The notes under the pieces: generated by a model
Seen by the model: only the letters and a program-made list of their open reading frames with translations
What the model was told of the DNA's origin: nothing
Databases searched by the model: none
Origin: G965200765 sp965203865
Lineage (GTDB): Bacteria > Pseudomonadota > Gammaproteobacteria > Arenicellales > JAJDZL01
Length of the DNA stretch: 64,000 nucleotides
Assembly (NCBI GenBank): GCA_965203865.1
Contig: OZ241916.1
Location: 1,426,001-1,490,000, forward strand
Direction: 5' to 3'
Shown: positions 34,552-42,504 of the stretch, piece by piece
How positions within the stretch are numbered: the stretch's first letter is position 1
Layout: each line of letters starts with the position of its first letter
Position numbers and translations under genes: made by a program

Positions 34552-35481
34552 CTAAGGACGCTTGCCACCAAATGCTCCAATTATTCTATCTCGCTCAAAG
34601 TGCCCTCCAACTTCCTGATGTTCAGAGCCGTAGAAGGTGCCTTCTATTTTGTTTGTCCCTGAACCTGTTCTGAAAAACCCGTTTGACAGCGGAATATTGC
34701 TCCATCCCCCAAGCGTGTGCCGTGCACCTGTGTTCAAGTTGCGAACATTTGTAAAAGTTACATCAACCGTGGGAGTTGCGCCAAGTCCCTGCACAACAAT
34801 CCTGGTATCTCCATGCAGTGGATGTAATTGGTCAAGCGAATTGGTAACTTGGGAATAATCAACACCTAACATAACACCGGTCCAAGTTGCACTGGAAATG
34901 GTGCTACTCGGATTTGTTCCTGGACTGTTCCCGAATGAAAACGAGTCTACTTCTTCTGATGTCGCCCGAGTTCCTTGATAAAATCCGGTTATTTCAAACC
35001 CGAAAAGACTGTTATCCAGAATCCCGCCGACAACCAAATTATTTACGTGCCCGTTAGCTGGAGCATCTTCAAGTTGCGAACGAATCTGCCATATGTCAAT
35101 TCCGTTTCGGGTAAACAATGGCTGAAATTGGGCTACATTAAGTGAAGGTAAATCGTCGTTTAGCGAGAATTCTTGACCAGCTATTGTGCAGGTACGGTTA
35201 CCAGGGCAAGTCGCTTCCAATCTTGAGATTCCAGAATCAGTAATCATCAACACATTGCTCGCGATGAAGCGACTCGCTGAACTTCTTCTACTCACGATTA
35301 ACGACCTTATTTCTGCCGCTGCGCGATTCAAGATTTCACCTTGAGCAATTGTTTGGGCTCGTGAGAGGTCTGAGACTACCCAATTCGGATAGTTGGTTGT
35401 TCCACCGCCCCCGCCGCAGGCAGCAAGATAGATGAACGCGACCACAAGAAAAGAATAACGGATTGTTTTCATTGAGTTCAT
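34552..35481 (-). CDS. Putative surface lipoprotein with TbpB-like barrel end
   Basis: 309-residue protein with a lipoprotein signal (YLAAC, Cys22, then a GGGGG tether typical of surface-exposed lipoproteins). The C-terminal part (about 185-309) alternates polar and hydrophobic residues and ends with GTFYGSEHQEVGGHFE and GAFGGKRP. This is the fingerprint of the eight-stranded barrel found at the end of transferrin-binding protein B and other Slam-dependent surface lipoproteins. The N-terminal half is unrecognised. No Slam, TonB receptor or heme gene is nearby. Stands alone between tRNA-Val and uvrB, with long flanks, suggesting an acquired gene. Ligand unknown. Confidence 0.72.
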   Translation of the reverse strand: MNSMKTIRYSFLVVAFIYLAACGGGGGTTNYPNWVVSDLSRAQTIAQGEILNRAAAEIRSLIVSRRSSASRFIASNVLMITDSGISRLEATCPGNRTCTIAGQEFSLNDDLPSLNVAQFQPLFTRNGIDIWQIRSQLEDAPANGHVNNLVVGGILDNSLFGFEITGFYQGTRATSEEVDSFSFGNSPGTNPSSTISSATWTGVMLGVDYSQVTNSLDQLHPLHGDTRIVVQGLGATPTVDVTFTNVRNLNTGARHTLGGWSNIPLSNGFFRTGSGTNKIEGTFYGSEHQEVGGHFERDRIIGAFGGKRP

Positions 35482-35559
35482 CTACATGGTTTACAAGACT
35501 AACATCTGGCTAGTATATTGATTAGTTGAGCAAAGTATAAACATAATTCAAGATAGAGA

Positions 35560-35575
35560 GTTTCCCGTTGGAAAG
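35560..35575. repeat. Near copy of the 34393 palindrome
   Basis: GTTTCCCGTTGGAAAG, 14 of 16 bases the same as GTTTCCCGATGGAAAC at 34394-34409. Lies about 80 bp upstream of the lipoprotein start, where an operator would be. Confidence 0.4.
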
Positions 35576-35630
35576 ACTTTGAAGGCGGAATTTGCTGATT
35601 TGCCAAGGTAGAAAATCGGCGAAAACCGCA

Positions 35631-35644
35631 GAAACCGGTGTTTC
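35631..35644. promoter_or_regulatory. Palindrome GAAAC-CGGT-GTTTC, PsrA-like site
   Basis: Perfect 5-bp arms separated by four bases, 150 bp upstream of the lipoprotein gene and 97 bp after uvrB. It fits the (G/C)AAAC-N(2-4)-GTTT(G/C) pattern known for the TetR-type fatty-acid sensor PsrA of Pseudomonas. The match is by pattern only; chance is possible for so short a site. Confidence 0.3.
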
Positions 35645-35673
35645 AAGCCCCCCCAAAACAGATTCTTGGGGTA

Positions 35674-35708
35674 GAAAAATTTCACACAGTCAAAATCGCG
35701 CGTGAAAT
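35674..35708 (-). terminator. Likely uvrB terminator
   Basis: Minus strand ATTTCAC (35702-35708) pairs with GTGAAAT (35679-35685), then TTTT. The loop of 16 nt is long and the stem is AT-rich. A second hairpin, CCCCAA/TTGGGG, follows at 35651-35671. Together they probably end uvrB transcription. Confidence 0.45.
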
Positions 35709-35740
35709 CAGCAACTTGGAAACTACGAAACTAACTCTCT

Positions 35741-37768
35741 CTAGGTCGTATTCACAAACGCAGCTTCTTTCAATGCAGTAATTCGGTCTCGAACTTCTGC
35801 TGCCAGTTCAAAATTCAAGTCAGCAGCGTGGCGATTCATTTGCTTTTCAAGTTTGGTAATTTCTTTTGCAACTTGCGAGGCATTTCCCAAATCAATATCT
35901 TTGAAGTTGATTTCAATTGGATCGGATTCGCGCACTCTTTTCCCCTTCTGCCTCTTGCCTGTGCTGAATCGATGCACTCCGTCAATAATGTCTTTAACTT
36001 CCTTTTGAACTGTTACTGGAGATATTCCGTTTAACTCATTGAATTGTATTTGCTTTTCTCTTCTTCGACTTGTTTCAGAAATCGCTTGCCGCATTGAGTC
36101 GGTTACTTCATCGGCATATAGTATCGCTTTCCCATTCGTATTGCGGGCCGCCCGTCCAATGGTTTGAATTAACGAGCGAGTTGATCGAAGAAACCCTTCT
36201 TTGTCGGCATCCAAAATTGCAACCAGTGATACTTCCGGCAAGTCCAGCCCCTCTCGAAGTAAATTGATCCCTACCAGTACATCAAAAACTCCGGCACGCA
36301 AATCCCTGATAATTTCAACTCTCTCCACAGTGTCAATATCGGAATGCAGATACCTCACGCGCACCGAGTGATCACTTAAGTAATCCGTCAAATCCTCCGC
36401 CATTCTCTTCGTCAGAGTAGTAACCAAAACACGCTCGCTGGCCTGGGCACGAATTTTGATTTCAGACAGTAAATCATCCACCTGAGTCCGCACGTCCCGA
36501 ATTTCCACTTGCGGGTCAACGATTCCCGTGGGACGAACTACTTGATCAATGTAATTCGGTGACTTTTCTTCTTCGTAGGGACCCGGTGTTGCAGACATGA
36601 AAATCACTTGGCGAACTTTCTGCTCAAACTCATCGAAGCGAAGGGGACGATTGTCCATGGCAGAAGGAAGCCTGAACCCAAACTCCACAAGAGTTTCCTT
36701 TCTGGATCTGTCGCCGCGATACATTGCCCTCAATTGTGGAAGTGTTACATGGCTTTCGTCAATAAATACAAGAGATTTCTCCGGTAAATAGTCCATAAGT
36801 GTATCCGGTGCATCTCCCGGTTCTCGCTCGGATAAATGCAGCGAATAGTTTTCAATTCCAGAGCAGTATCCAATTTCACGAATCATTTCCAAATCGTAGT
36901 TTGTGCGCTGTTCCAGACGTTGTGCCTCTACCAGTTTATTTTGGCAGTAAAGTTCTTCAAGTCTGTATTTGAGTTCCAATTCAATACGACCCAATGCCTT
37001 TTCAACCGTGTCGCTGGTTGTTACATAGTGCGATTTGGGGTATACCGTGTACCGCACTAGCTCATTGCCTATTTCTCCGGTTAGCGGGTCAAACAAAGAT
37101 AGCCGGTCAATTTCATCGCCGAACAACTCGACACGCAATACATACTTGTCTGAATCGGCAGGAAATATATCTATAACATCCCCGCGCACTCGAAACCTGC
37201 CGCGGCGTAGTTCTGCATCGTTTCGCGTATACTGGAGCGTAGCCAATGTACGAAGAATTTCGCGTTGATCAATAATCGCCCCTTTTCTCAGGTGCAGAAT
37301 CATCTTGTTGTATTCAACTGGATTTCCCAATCCGTAGATTGCAGATACTGTGGCTACAATGATTGTATCGTTTCTTTGAAGGAGCGCATTCGTAGCGGAT
37401 AACCGCATCTGGTCAATATGGTCGTTTATGGAAGCATCCTTTTCTATATAGGTGTCGGAGCTCGGCACATAAGCTTCTGGCTGGTAGTAGTCGTAGTAGG
37501 AAACAAAGTACTCTACTGCGTTGTATGGGAAAAAATCCCTGAGCTCGGAATAAAGCTGTGCTGCCAGTGTCTTGTTATGGGCAAGAACCAACACAGGCTT
37601 GTTAATCGATTCGATAATACAGGCCATGGTGAATGTTTTGCCAGTGCCGGTCGCACCAAGGAGTGTTTGAAATGCTTCCCCTGCCTGTAGCCCGTTCAGC
37701 AATTTTCTTATAGCCTCCGGCTGGTCACCGGCCGGCTTGAAATCTGCAACTAATTTTAAATCTCGCAC
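35741..37768 (-). CDS. uvrB: Excinuclease ABC subunit B
   Basis: DNA-damage verifying helicase of nucleotide excision repair. 675 residues. Walker A GATGTGKT (38-45), the beta-hairpin region with YDYYQPEAYVP, DESHVTLPQ (Walker B), helicase motif V/VI in NLLREGLDLPEVSLVAILDADKEG and QTIGRAARN, and the C-terminal UVR domain near 630-665. Divergent from an aminotransferase gene, as in Pseudomonas. Confidence 0.98.
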   Translation of the reverse strand: MRDLKLVADFKPAGDQPEAIRKLLNGLQAGEAFQTLLGATGTGKTFTMACIIESINKPVLVLAHNKTLAAQLYSELRDFFPYNAVEYFVSYYDYYQPEAYVPSSDTYIEKDASINDHIDQMRLSATNALLQRNDTIIVATVSAIYGLGNPVEYNKMILHLRKGAIIDQREILRTLATLQYTRNDAELRRGRFRVRGDVIDIFPADSDKYVLRVELFGDEIDRLSLFDPLTGEIGNELVRYTVYPKSHYVTTSDTVEKALGRIELELKYRLEELYCQNKLVEAQRLEQRTNYDLEMIREIGYCSGIENYSLHLSEREPGDAPDTLMDYLPEKSLVFIDESHVTLPQLRAMYRGDRSRKETLVEFGFRLPSAMDNRPLRFDEFEQKVRQVIFMSATPGPYEEEKSPNYIDQVVRPTGIVDPQVEIRDVRTQVDDLLSEIKIRAQASERVLVTTLTKRMAEDLTDYLSDHSVRVRYLHSDIDTVERVEIIRDLRAGVFDVLVGINLLREGLDLPEVSLVAILDADKEGFLRSTRSLIQTIGRAARNTNGKAILYADEVTDSMRQAISETSRRREKQIQFNELNGISPVTVQKEVKDIIDGVHRFSTGKRQKGKRVRESDPIEINFKDIDLGNASQVAKEITKLEKQMNRHAADLNFELAAEVRDRITALKEAAFVNTT

Positions 37769-37852
37769 TTTCTTTATCAGGATTTTATTATGATTGAGAT
37801 ATACTAACTCAAATAACCCTTAGTTTGTCTATCTAATTCTTGCAATATTACC

Positions 37853-39040
37853 GTGGATAATTCAATACTTTCCAATAGAGTAAACTCCATCAAGACTTCC
37901 GCAACAATAGCTGTTTCAACACTTGCAAAAGAACTAAGAGCAGCGGGCCGAGATGTAATCGGGCTAGGCGCTGGCGAGCCGGACTTTGACACGCCGGACC
38001 ACATCAAAAACGCGGCAATTGCAGCAATGCAAAGCGGAAAAACCAAGTATACCCCCGCTGATGGCACACCTGAAATCAAAAGTGCTATCGTCAATAAATT
38101 CGCAAATGATAACAACTTGCACTACGAACCTAAGAACATTGTTGTCTCTACTGGTGCGAAACAAGTCATTTATAACTTGCTGACTGCCATTTTGAACGAT
38201 GATGACGAGGTAGTAATTGTAGCGCCTTACTGGGTATCCTATCCTGATATGACCATACTGTGCGGTGGCAAGCCTGTCATAGTGGAAACAGACATCAATC
38301 AGCACTTCAAGCTCCAGCCTGAGCAATTGAAAAGTGCAATTACCTCGCGTACCAAGTTGCTCATGCTGAACAGCCCCAACAATCCTACAGGAATTGCCTA
38401 TACAAAAGAAGAACTGAAAGCCATTGGTGCAGTACTGCTTGAATACCCGCACGTAATTGTTTTAACTGATGACATCTACGAGCATATTCAGTGGACCGGC
38501 AAGCCGTTTTGCAATATTGTCAATGCCTGCCCGGATTTAAAGAATAGAACAGTTGTCATTAATGGAGTGTCAAAGGCATACGCCATGACTGGCTGGCGTA
38601 TCGGATATTCAGGTTCAAACGAAGTGCTGGCCGGGTCCATGAGGAAAATTCAGTCCCAAACCACTTCCAATCCCAATTCAATAGCACAGGCAGCTGCAGC
38701 AGAAGCGTTAAATGGACCTCAGGATATTATTCAATCAATGACGACGGAGTTCAAAAAGCGACACGATTTTGTTGTATCTGAACTTAATTCAATTGACGGT
38801 GTGAAGTGCCTGGAGGGAGACGGGGCTTTTTACGCATTTGCAGATTTCAGAAAAGTAATCAACAAACTGGATTCAATAGAAGACGATGTTTCTCTTTCGC
38901 AATACATTCTTAACGAAGCGGAAGTTGCAGCGGTGCCAGGGAGTGCATTTGGCGGTGCCGGACATTTGCGCTTTTCCTACGCTACAGACATGTCAACGCT
39001 GGAAGAAGCCATGCGACGTATGAAGCAATTGCTTTCCTGA
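37853..39040 (+). CDS. Aspartate/aromatic aminotransferase, class I fold type I
   Basis: PLP enzyme that moves the amino group between aspartate (or related acids) and 2-oxoglutarate. 395 residues of subgroup I-gamma: GLGAGEPDFDTP near 36-47, LNSPNNPTG (about 176-184), Asp in LTDDIYEH, and the PLP Lys in INGVSKAYAMTGWRIGY (about 242). GTG start with no clear ribosome site. Similar enzymes are annotated AspC/AatA; the uvrB-aminotransferase divergent pair is conserved in other Gammaproteobacteria. Confidence 0.92.
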   Translation: MDNSILSNRVNSIKTSATIAVSTLAKELRAAGRDVIGLGAGEPDFDTPDHIKNAAIAAMQSGKTKYTPADGTPEIKSAIVNKFANDNNLHYEPKNIVVSTGAKQVIYNLLTAILNDDDEVVIVAPYWVSYPDMTILCGGKPVIVETDINQHFKLQPEQLKSAITSRTKLLMLNSPNNPTGIAYTKEELKAIGAVLLEYPHVIVLTDDIYEHIQWTGKPFCNIVNACPDLKNRTVVINGVSKAYAMTGWRIGYSGSNEVLAGSMRKIQSQTTSNPNSIAQAAAAEALNGPQDIIQSMTTEFKKRHDFVVSELNSIDGVKCLEGDGAFYAFADFRKVINKLDSIEDDVSLSQYILNEAEVAAVPGSAFGGAGHLRFSYATDMSTLEEAMRRMKQLLS

Positions 39041-39150
39041 TCATTATTTATAAGTTTAGCGAGCATTGATTCGCTGTCGCATTCTATATTCATCTCACCG
39101 TAATATCTTTTTTCTTAATCACTGCCCGGCATGCTTGGTCATATTACTAA

Positions 39151-40059
39151 ATGAGCCTGTTGAATCATTATGGAATTGTTCGGATCAACGGCGATGATGC
39201 TCCAAAGTTTATTCAATCGCAGTTCACAAACGATATCAACGAAGTTTCAGAAAAAAAATTCAGATATGGTGCGTACCTTACGCCTAAAGGGAGAGTGTTC
39301 GCAAACTTTTTGATGTTCAAAGCAAATAGCGATTATTTGCTCGCTCTGTCTTCATCACTGGTAGAACCAACAGTTAAAAGGCTAAAACAGTTCGTGCTTC
39401 GCGCAAAAGTAGAAATTGAAGCGGCCACAGAATTGAACTTTGTTGCAATGGTAGACGCAGAAATTCCTGAATTTATCTCCAGCTATTTTGTTAAAAATTA
39501 CTCAAAAGATGAAAATACGGCTTGCATTTTGGACGGAAAGTTTTGCTTCCGTATGCTAGGCAATACTCCCCGGGTTGGGTTTATTGTCGATAAATCTGAA
39601 CCGAAAGCTGATATTGACCCTCCTTTTGGTATTTGGCAGCGCATTGATATTGAATCAGGGATTCCGCTAGTTGACTTGAACACATCGGAGCATTTTGTAC
39701 CGCAAGCACTAAACCTTGATTTGATTGATAACGCAGTTTGTTTTACAAAGGGTTGTTTTCCAGGGCAAGAGATTGCTGCCAGACTTCACTATCGCGGCGG
39801 TGTCAACAGAAGAATGCTAAGGGCAAGCATATCAACTACCCGAATCCCTGCTCCGGGCACTATGATTCAGTGCAAATCACTAAATTCAGATCAAACGGGA
39901 ACTGTTGTCAATTCTGCAATGCTGGAATCAGAAAAGGAATGTCAATTGCTAATATCCGTGCCTTTAGTATTTTTGCAGCATCAGGATTTTGAAATTGAAC
40001 AGTTCGGGGCACTAAAAATTCTGCAAGATGCACTGCCCTATGAAATTCCAGAAATTTAG
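39151..40059 (+). CDS. ygfZ: YgfZ/GcvT-domain folate-dependent protein
   Basis: Tetrahydrofolate-binding protein that helps repair or assemble iron-sulfur clusters of certain enzymes such as MiaB. 302 residues, with the family signature KGCFPGQE at 200-207 and Cys202. Ends five bases from ftsB on the opposite strand. It takes the place where ispD lies in Pseudomonas-type gene order. Confidence 0.92.
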   Translation: MSLLNHYGIVRINGDDAPKFIQSQFTNDINEVSEKKFRYGAYLTPKGRVFANFLMFKANSDYLLALSSSLVEPTVKRLKQFVLRAKVEIEAATELNFVAMVDAEIPEFISSYFVKNYSKDENTACILDGKFCFRMLGNTPRVGFIVDKSEPKADIDPPFGIWQRIDIESGIPLVDLNTSEHFVPQALNLDLIDNAVCFTKGCFPGQEIAARLHYRGGVNRRMLRASISTTRIPAPGTMIQCKSLNSDQTGTVVNSAMLESEKECQLLISVPLVFLQHQDFEIEQFGALKILQDALPYEIPEI

Positions 40060-40063
40060 CGAA

Positions 40064-40378
40064 TTATTGATTGGCAGAATCTGCTTCGTCAATTTCCACA
40101 ATCCTGTAGAAAGTCTCTCCTTCTTTAATCAAGCCCAACTCCATTCTTGCTCGCTCTTCCATAGTTTCATCCCCTGTTTGCAAATCAATAACTTCGGCTT
40201 TTAATAAATTGTTTCGTTGCTGAAGGTTTTTGTTATGAGCTTTTTCAGTTTCAATTTGCTCTTGCAATTCGGAAAAACTGGTAAATGAGTTCTTGCCAAA
40301 CCAAAATGTAGACTGCAATCCAATCGCAACCAGCGCGAGCAATGCAAACGCAATCAACCACTTTTTTCGACTACTCAT
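40064..40378 (-). CDS. ftsB: Cell division protein FtsB
   Basis: Bitopic membrane protein of the FtsQLB complex that licenses septal peptidoglycan synthesis. The ATG at 40378 (MSSRKKWLIAFALLALVAIG) gives 104 residues: a short basic head, one membrane helix (about 7-24) and a coiled coil (about 35-70). E. coli FtsB has 103 residues. A start upstream would overlap eno by 52 bp without reason. 14 bp after eno. Confidence 0.93.
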   Translation of the reverse strand: MSSRKKWLIAFALLALVAIGLQSTFWFGKNSFTSFSELQEQIETEKAHNKNLQQRNNLLKAEVIDLQTGDETMEERARMELGLIKEGETFYRIVEIDEADSANQ

Positions 40379-40392
40379 CCGATTCACACAAA

Positions 40393-41661
40393 TTAAAATA
40401 AGTTTGAGTAAGTAACTTCTTCCCCAAGTTCGTTTTCTATCCACAAAAGCCTATTATACTTCGCTGTTCGCTCGGAACGACTTGGAGCACCGGTTTTAAT
40501 TTGGCCGGCAGACGTAGCTACCGCCAAGTCAGCAATCGCACTATCCTCTGTCTCGCCTGAACGATGAGAAATCATAACGCCATAATTTGCCTCCTGGGCA
40601 ATTCGAGCCGTTTCCAGTGTTTCGGTCACGGTGCCAATTTGATTCAACTTTATCAATATGGCATTCGCAATATTCGAATCAATTCCGGTTTGCAGTATTT
40701 TGGGATTGGTAACAAACAGATCATCTCCGACCAGTTGCATCTTGCTACTCAACTTGTCGCAAAGTATTCGCCAACCATCCCAATCGTCCTCCGCCATGCC
40801 ATCTTCAATTGAAACAATCGGAAACTGCTCAGCCAGGTCAGCCAGATAATCAGCGAATCCCGATGCATCCACCCGAAGATATTCTGACTTCAAAAAATAC
40901 TCCTCGCCATCCCGAAGTTCTGAACTGGCCACATCCAATGCAATGGAGATATCTTTGCCAGGCTCAAAACCAGCACTTTCAATTGCATCCATAATCATTC
41001 TGAGTGCATCACTATTTGAACGCAAATTGGGGGCGAAACCGCCTTCGTCGCCAACCGCTGTACTATGACCGGTTTGGTCAAGTATTTGTTTTAGCTGGTG
41101 GTAAACCTCGGTTCCTGCCCGAACAGATTCTTGAAAACTTGGCATACCCGTCGGGACAATCATAAATTCCTGAATGTCAATATTGTTGTTCGCATGCGCA
41201 CCGCCGTTCAAGATATTGAAAAACGGCATTGGCAATGTCAAAGTATCAGATGTTTTCAAGTATTTGTACAATGGAATCCTTTGGGATTTGGCAGATGCTC
41301 TGGCAACGCCAAGTGATGCTGAAAGAATAGCATTTGCACCCAAACGACCTTTGTCAAGGGTTCCGTCCAGTTCAATTAGTATCTGGTCAATTTCATTCTG
41401 CTCATATGGATTTTTCCCTTTCAGAGCATCTGATATTTCCGTATTAACATTGTTTACAGCATGCAAGACGCCTTTCCCCAGATAACGATCTTCTTGCTGG
41501 TCTCGAAGTTCTACCGCTTCCATTACTCCCGTTGAAGCACCCGAAGGGACCGCTGCACGACTGCGAGAGCCGTCGCTCAATACAATTTGCGCCTCAATGG
41601 TAGGATTGCCACGAGAATCTAAAATTTCTAATGCTGATATGTTTTCAATTTCTACTTGCAA
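40393..41661 (-). CDS. eno: Enolase
   Basis: Interconverts 2-phosphoglycerate and phosphoenolpyruvate. 422 residues with EILDSRGNPTIE, the catalytic Glu in VGDEGGFAPN, the magnesium ligands in LDVASSE, SIEDGMAEDDW and VGDDLFVTN, Lys in IKLNQIGTVTE, and SHRSGETED. TTG start at 41661, seven bases after GGAG. Lies between kdsA and ftsB, the Pseudomonas order. Confidence 0.98.
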   Translation of the reverse strand: MQVEIENISALEILDSRGNPTIEAQIVLSDGSRSRAAVPSGASTGVMEAVELRDQQEDRYLGKGVLHAVNNVNTEISDALKGKNPYEQNEIDQILIELDGTLDKGRLGANAILSASLGVARASAKSQRIPLYKYLKTSDTLTLPMPFFNILNGGAHANNNIDIQEFMIVPTGMPSFQESVRAGTEVYHQLKQILDQTGHSTAVGDEGGFAPNLRSNSDALRMIMDAIESAGFEPGKDISIALDVASSELRDGEEYFLKSEYLRVDASGFADYLADLAEQFPIVSIEDGMAEDDWDGWRILCDKLSSKMQLVGDDLFVTNPKILQTGIDSNIANAILIKLNQIGTVTETLETARIAQEANYGVMISHRSGETEDSAIADLAVATSAGQIKTGAPSRSERTAKYNRLLWIENELGEEVTYSNLF

Positions 41662-41676
41662 TTTTTCTCTCCAAGT

Positions 41677-42504
41677 TTAAATATGGCGAATTCGATGTTT
41701 CGCAATATAGTCAATTTCTTTAAGGTCGCACAACAGTGATTCAAGTTGCTTCAATGGCCAAGCGTTTGGTCCATCGCTCGGCGCATTGTCAGGGTCGGGA
41801 TGCGTTTCCATAAAGATTGCAGCCACTCCACACGCAGTTGCCGCGCGTGCAAGATACGGAACAAACTCCCGCTGCCCTCCGGAAACACCGTTTCCAGCAC
41901 CTGGCAATTGCACTGAGTGTGTCGCATCAAATACCACAGGACAACCCGTTTCCCGAAGTATTGCCAGAGATCTCATATCTACAACCAGATTGTTCCATCC
42001 AAAACTTGAACCTCGTTCGCATACCAATACTCTGTCTTTTGCACCAGATTTTACAGCCTTCTCAACCACATGCTTCATTTCGTGCGGAGAAAGAAATTGC
42101 GCTTTCTTGATATTCACAACCTTTCCGGTAGAAGCAACTGCCTGAATCAAGTCCGTTTGACGGCACAAGAAAGCAGGAGTTTGCAGAATGTCGACATGCT
42201 TTGCTGCCGAACAGGCTTCTTCTGGGGAATGTACATCAGTTAGTACAGGAATACCCAAATTGCTTCGCACTTTTGACAATATTTCAAGCCCGTCTTTCAA
42301 ACCGGGTCCGCGATACGAGCTTGCTGATGTGCGATTCGCCTTGTCATACGAAGACTTGTAGGCAAAGGAAATAGAAAGATTGTCGCATATCCGTTTAATT
42401 TCCCCGGCCACATCTAGCGAGTGGGATTCCGATTCGATCACACACGGTCCGGCAAACAGGAAAAACGGTTGCTCCATACCGACTTTTGTACCTGCAATAT
42501 TCAA
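41677..42504 (-). CDS. kdsA: 3-deoxy-8-phosphooctulonate synthase, Cys (metal-dependent) type
   Basis: Condenses phosphoenolpyruvate with arabinose-5-phosphate to KDO-8-phosphate for the LPS core. 275 residues. The motif AGPCVIESE has Cys21 where E. coli has Asn (GGMNVLES); with the other ligand positions in FMETHPDPD and DATHSVQLPG this is the metal-dependent class known from Aquifex. KSSYDKANR and SYRGPGL are conserved. Start TTG at 42504 overlaps the pyrG stop (TTGA); the ATG at 42477 is the other choice. Follows pyrG as in many Gammaproteobacteria. Confidence 0.95.
   Translation of the reverse strand: MNIAGTKVGMEQPFFLFAGPCVIESESHSLDVAGEIKRICDNLSISFAYKSSYDKANRTSASSYRGPGLKDGLEILSKVRSNLGIPVLTDVHSPEEACSAAKHVDILQTPAFLCRQTDLIQAVASTGKVVNIKKAQFLSPHEMKHVVEKAVKSGAKDRVLVCERGSSFGWNNLVVDMRSLAILRETGCPVVFDATHSVQLPGAGNGVSGGQREFVPYLARAATACGVAAIFMETHPDPDNAPSDGPNAWPLKQLESLLCDLKEIDYIAKHRIRHI

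Noticed and set aside
37964..38452. 162-codon frame opposite the aminotransferase
   Set aside because: Shadow of a conserved gene; Cys/Arg-rich nonsense sequence without motif.
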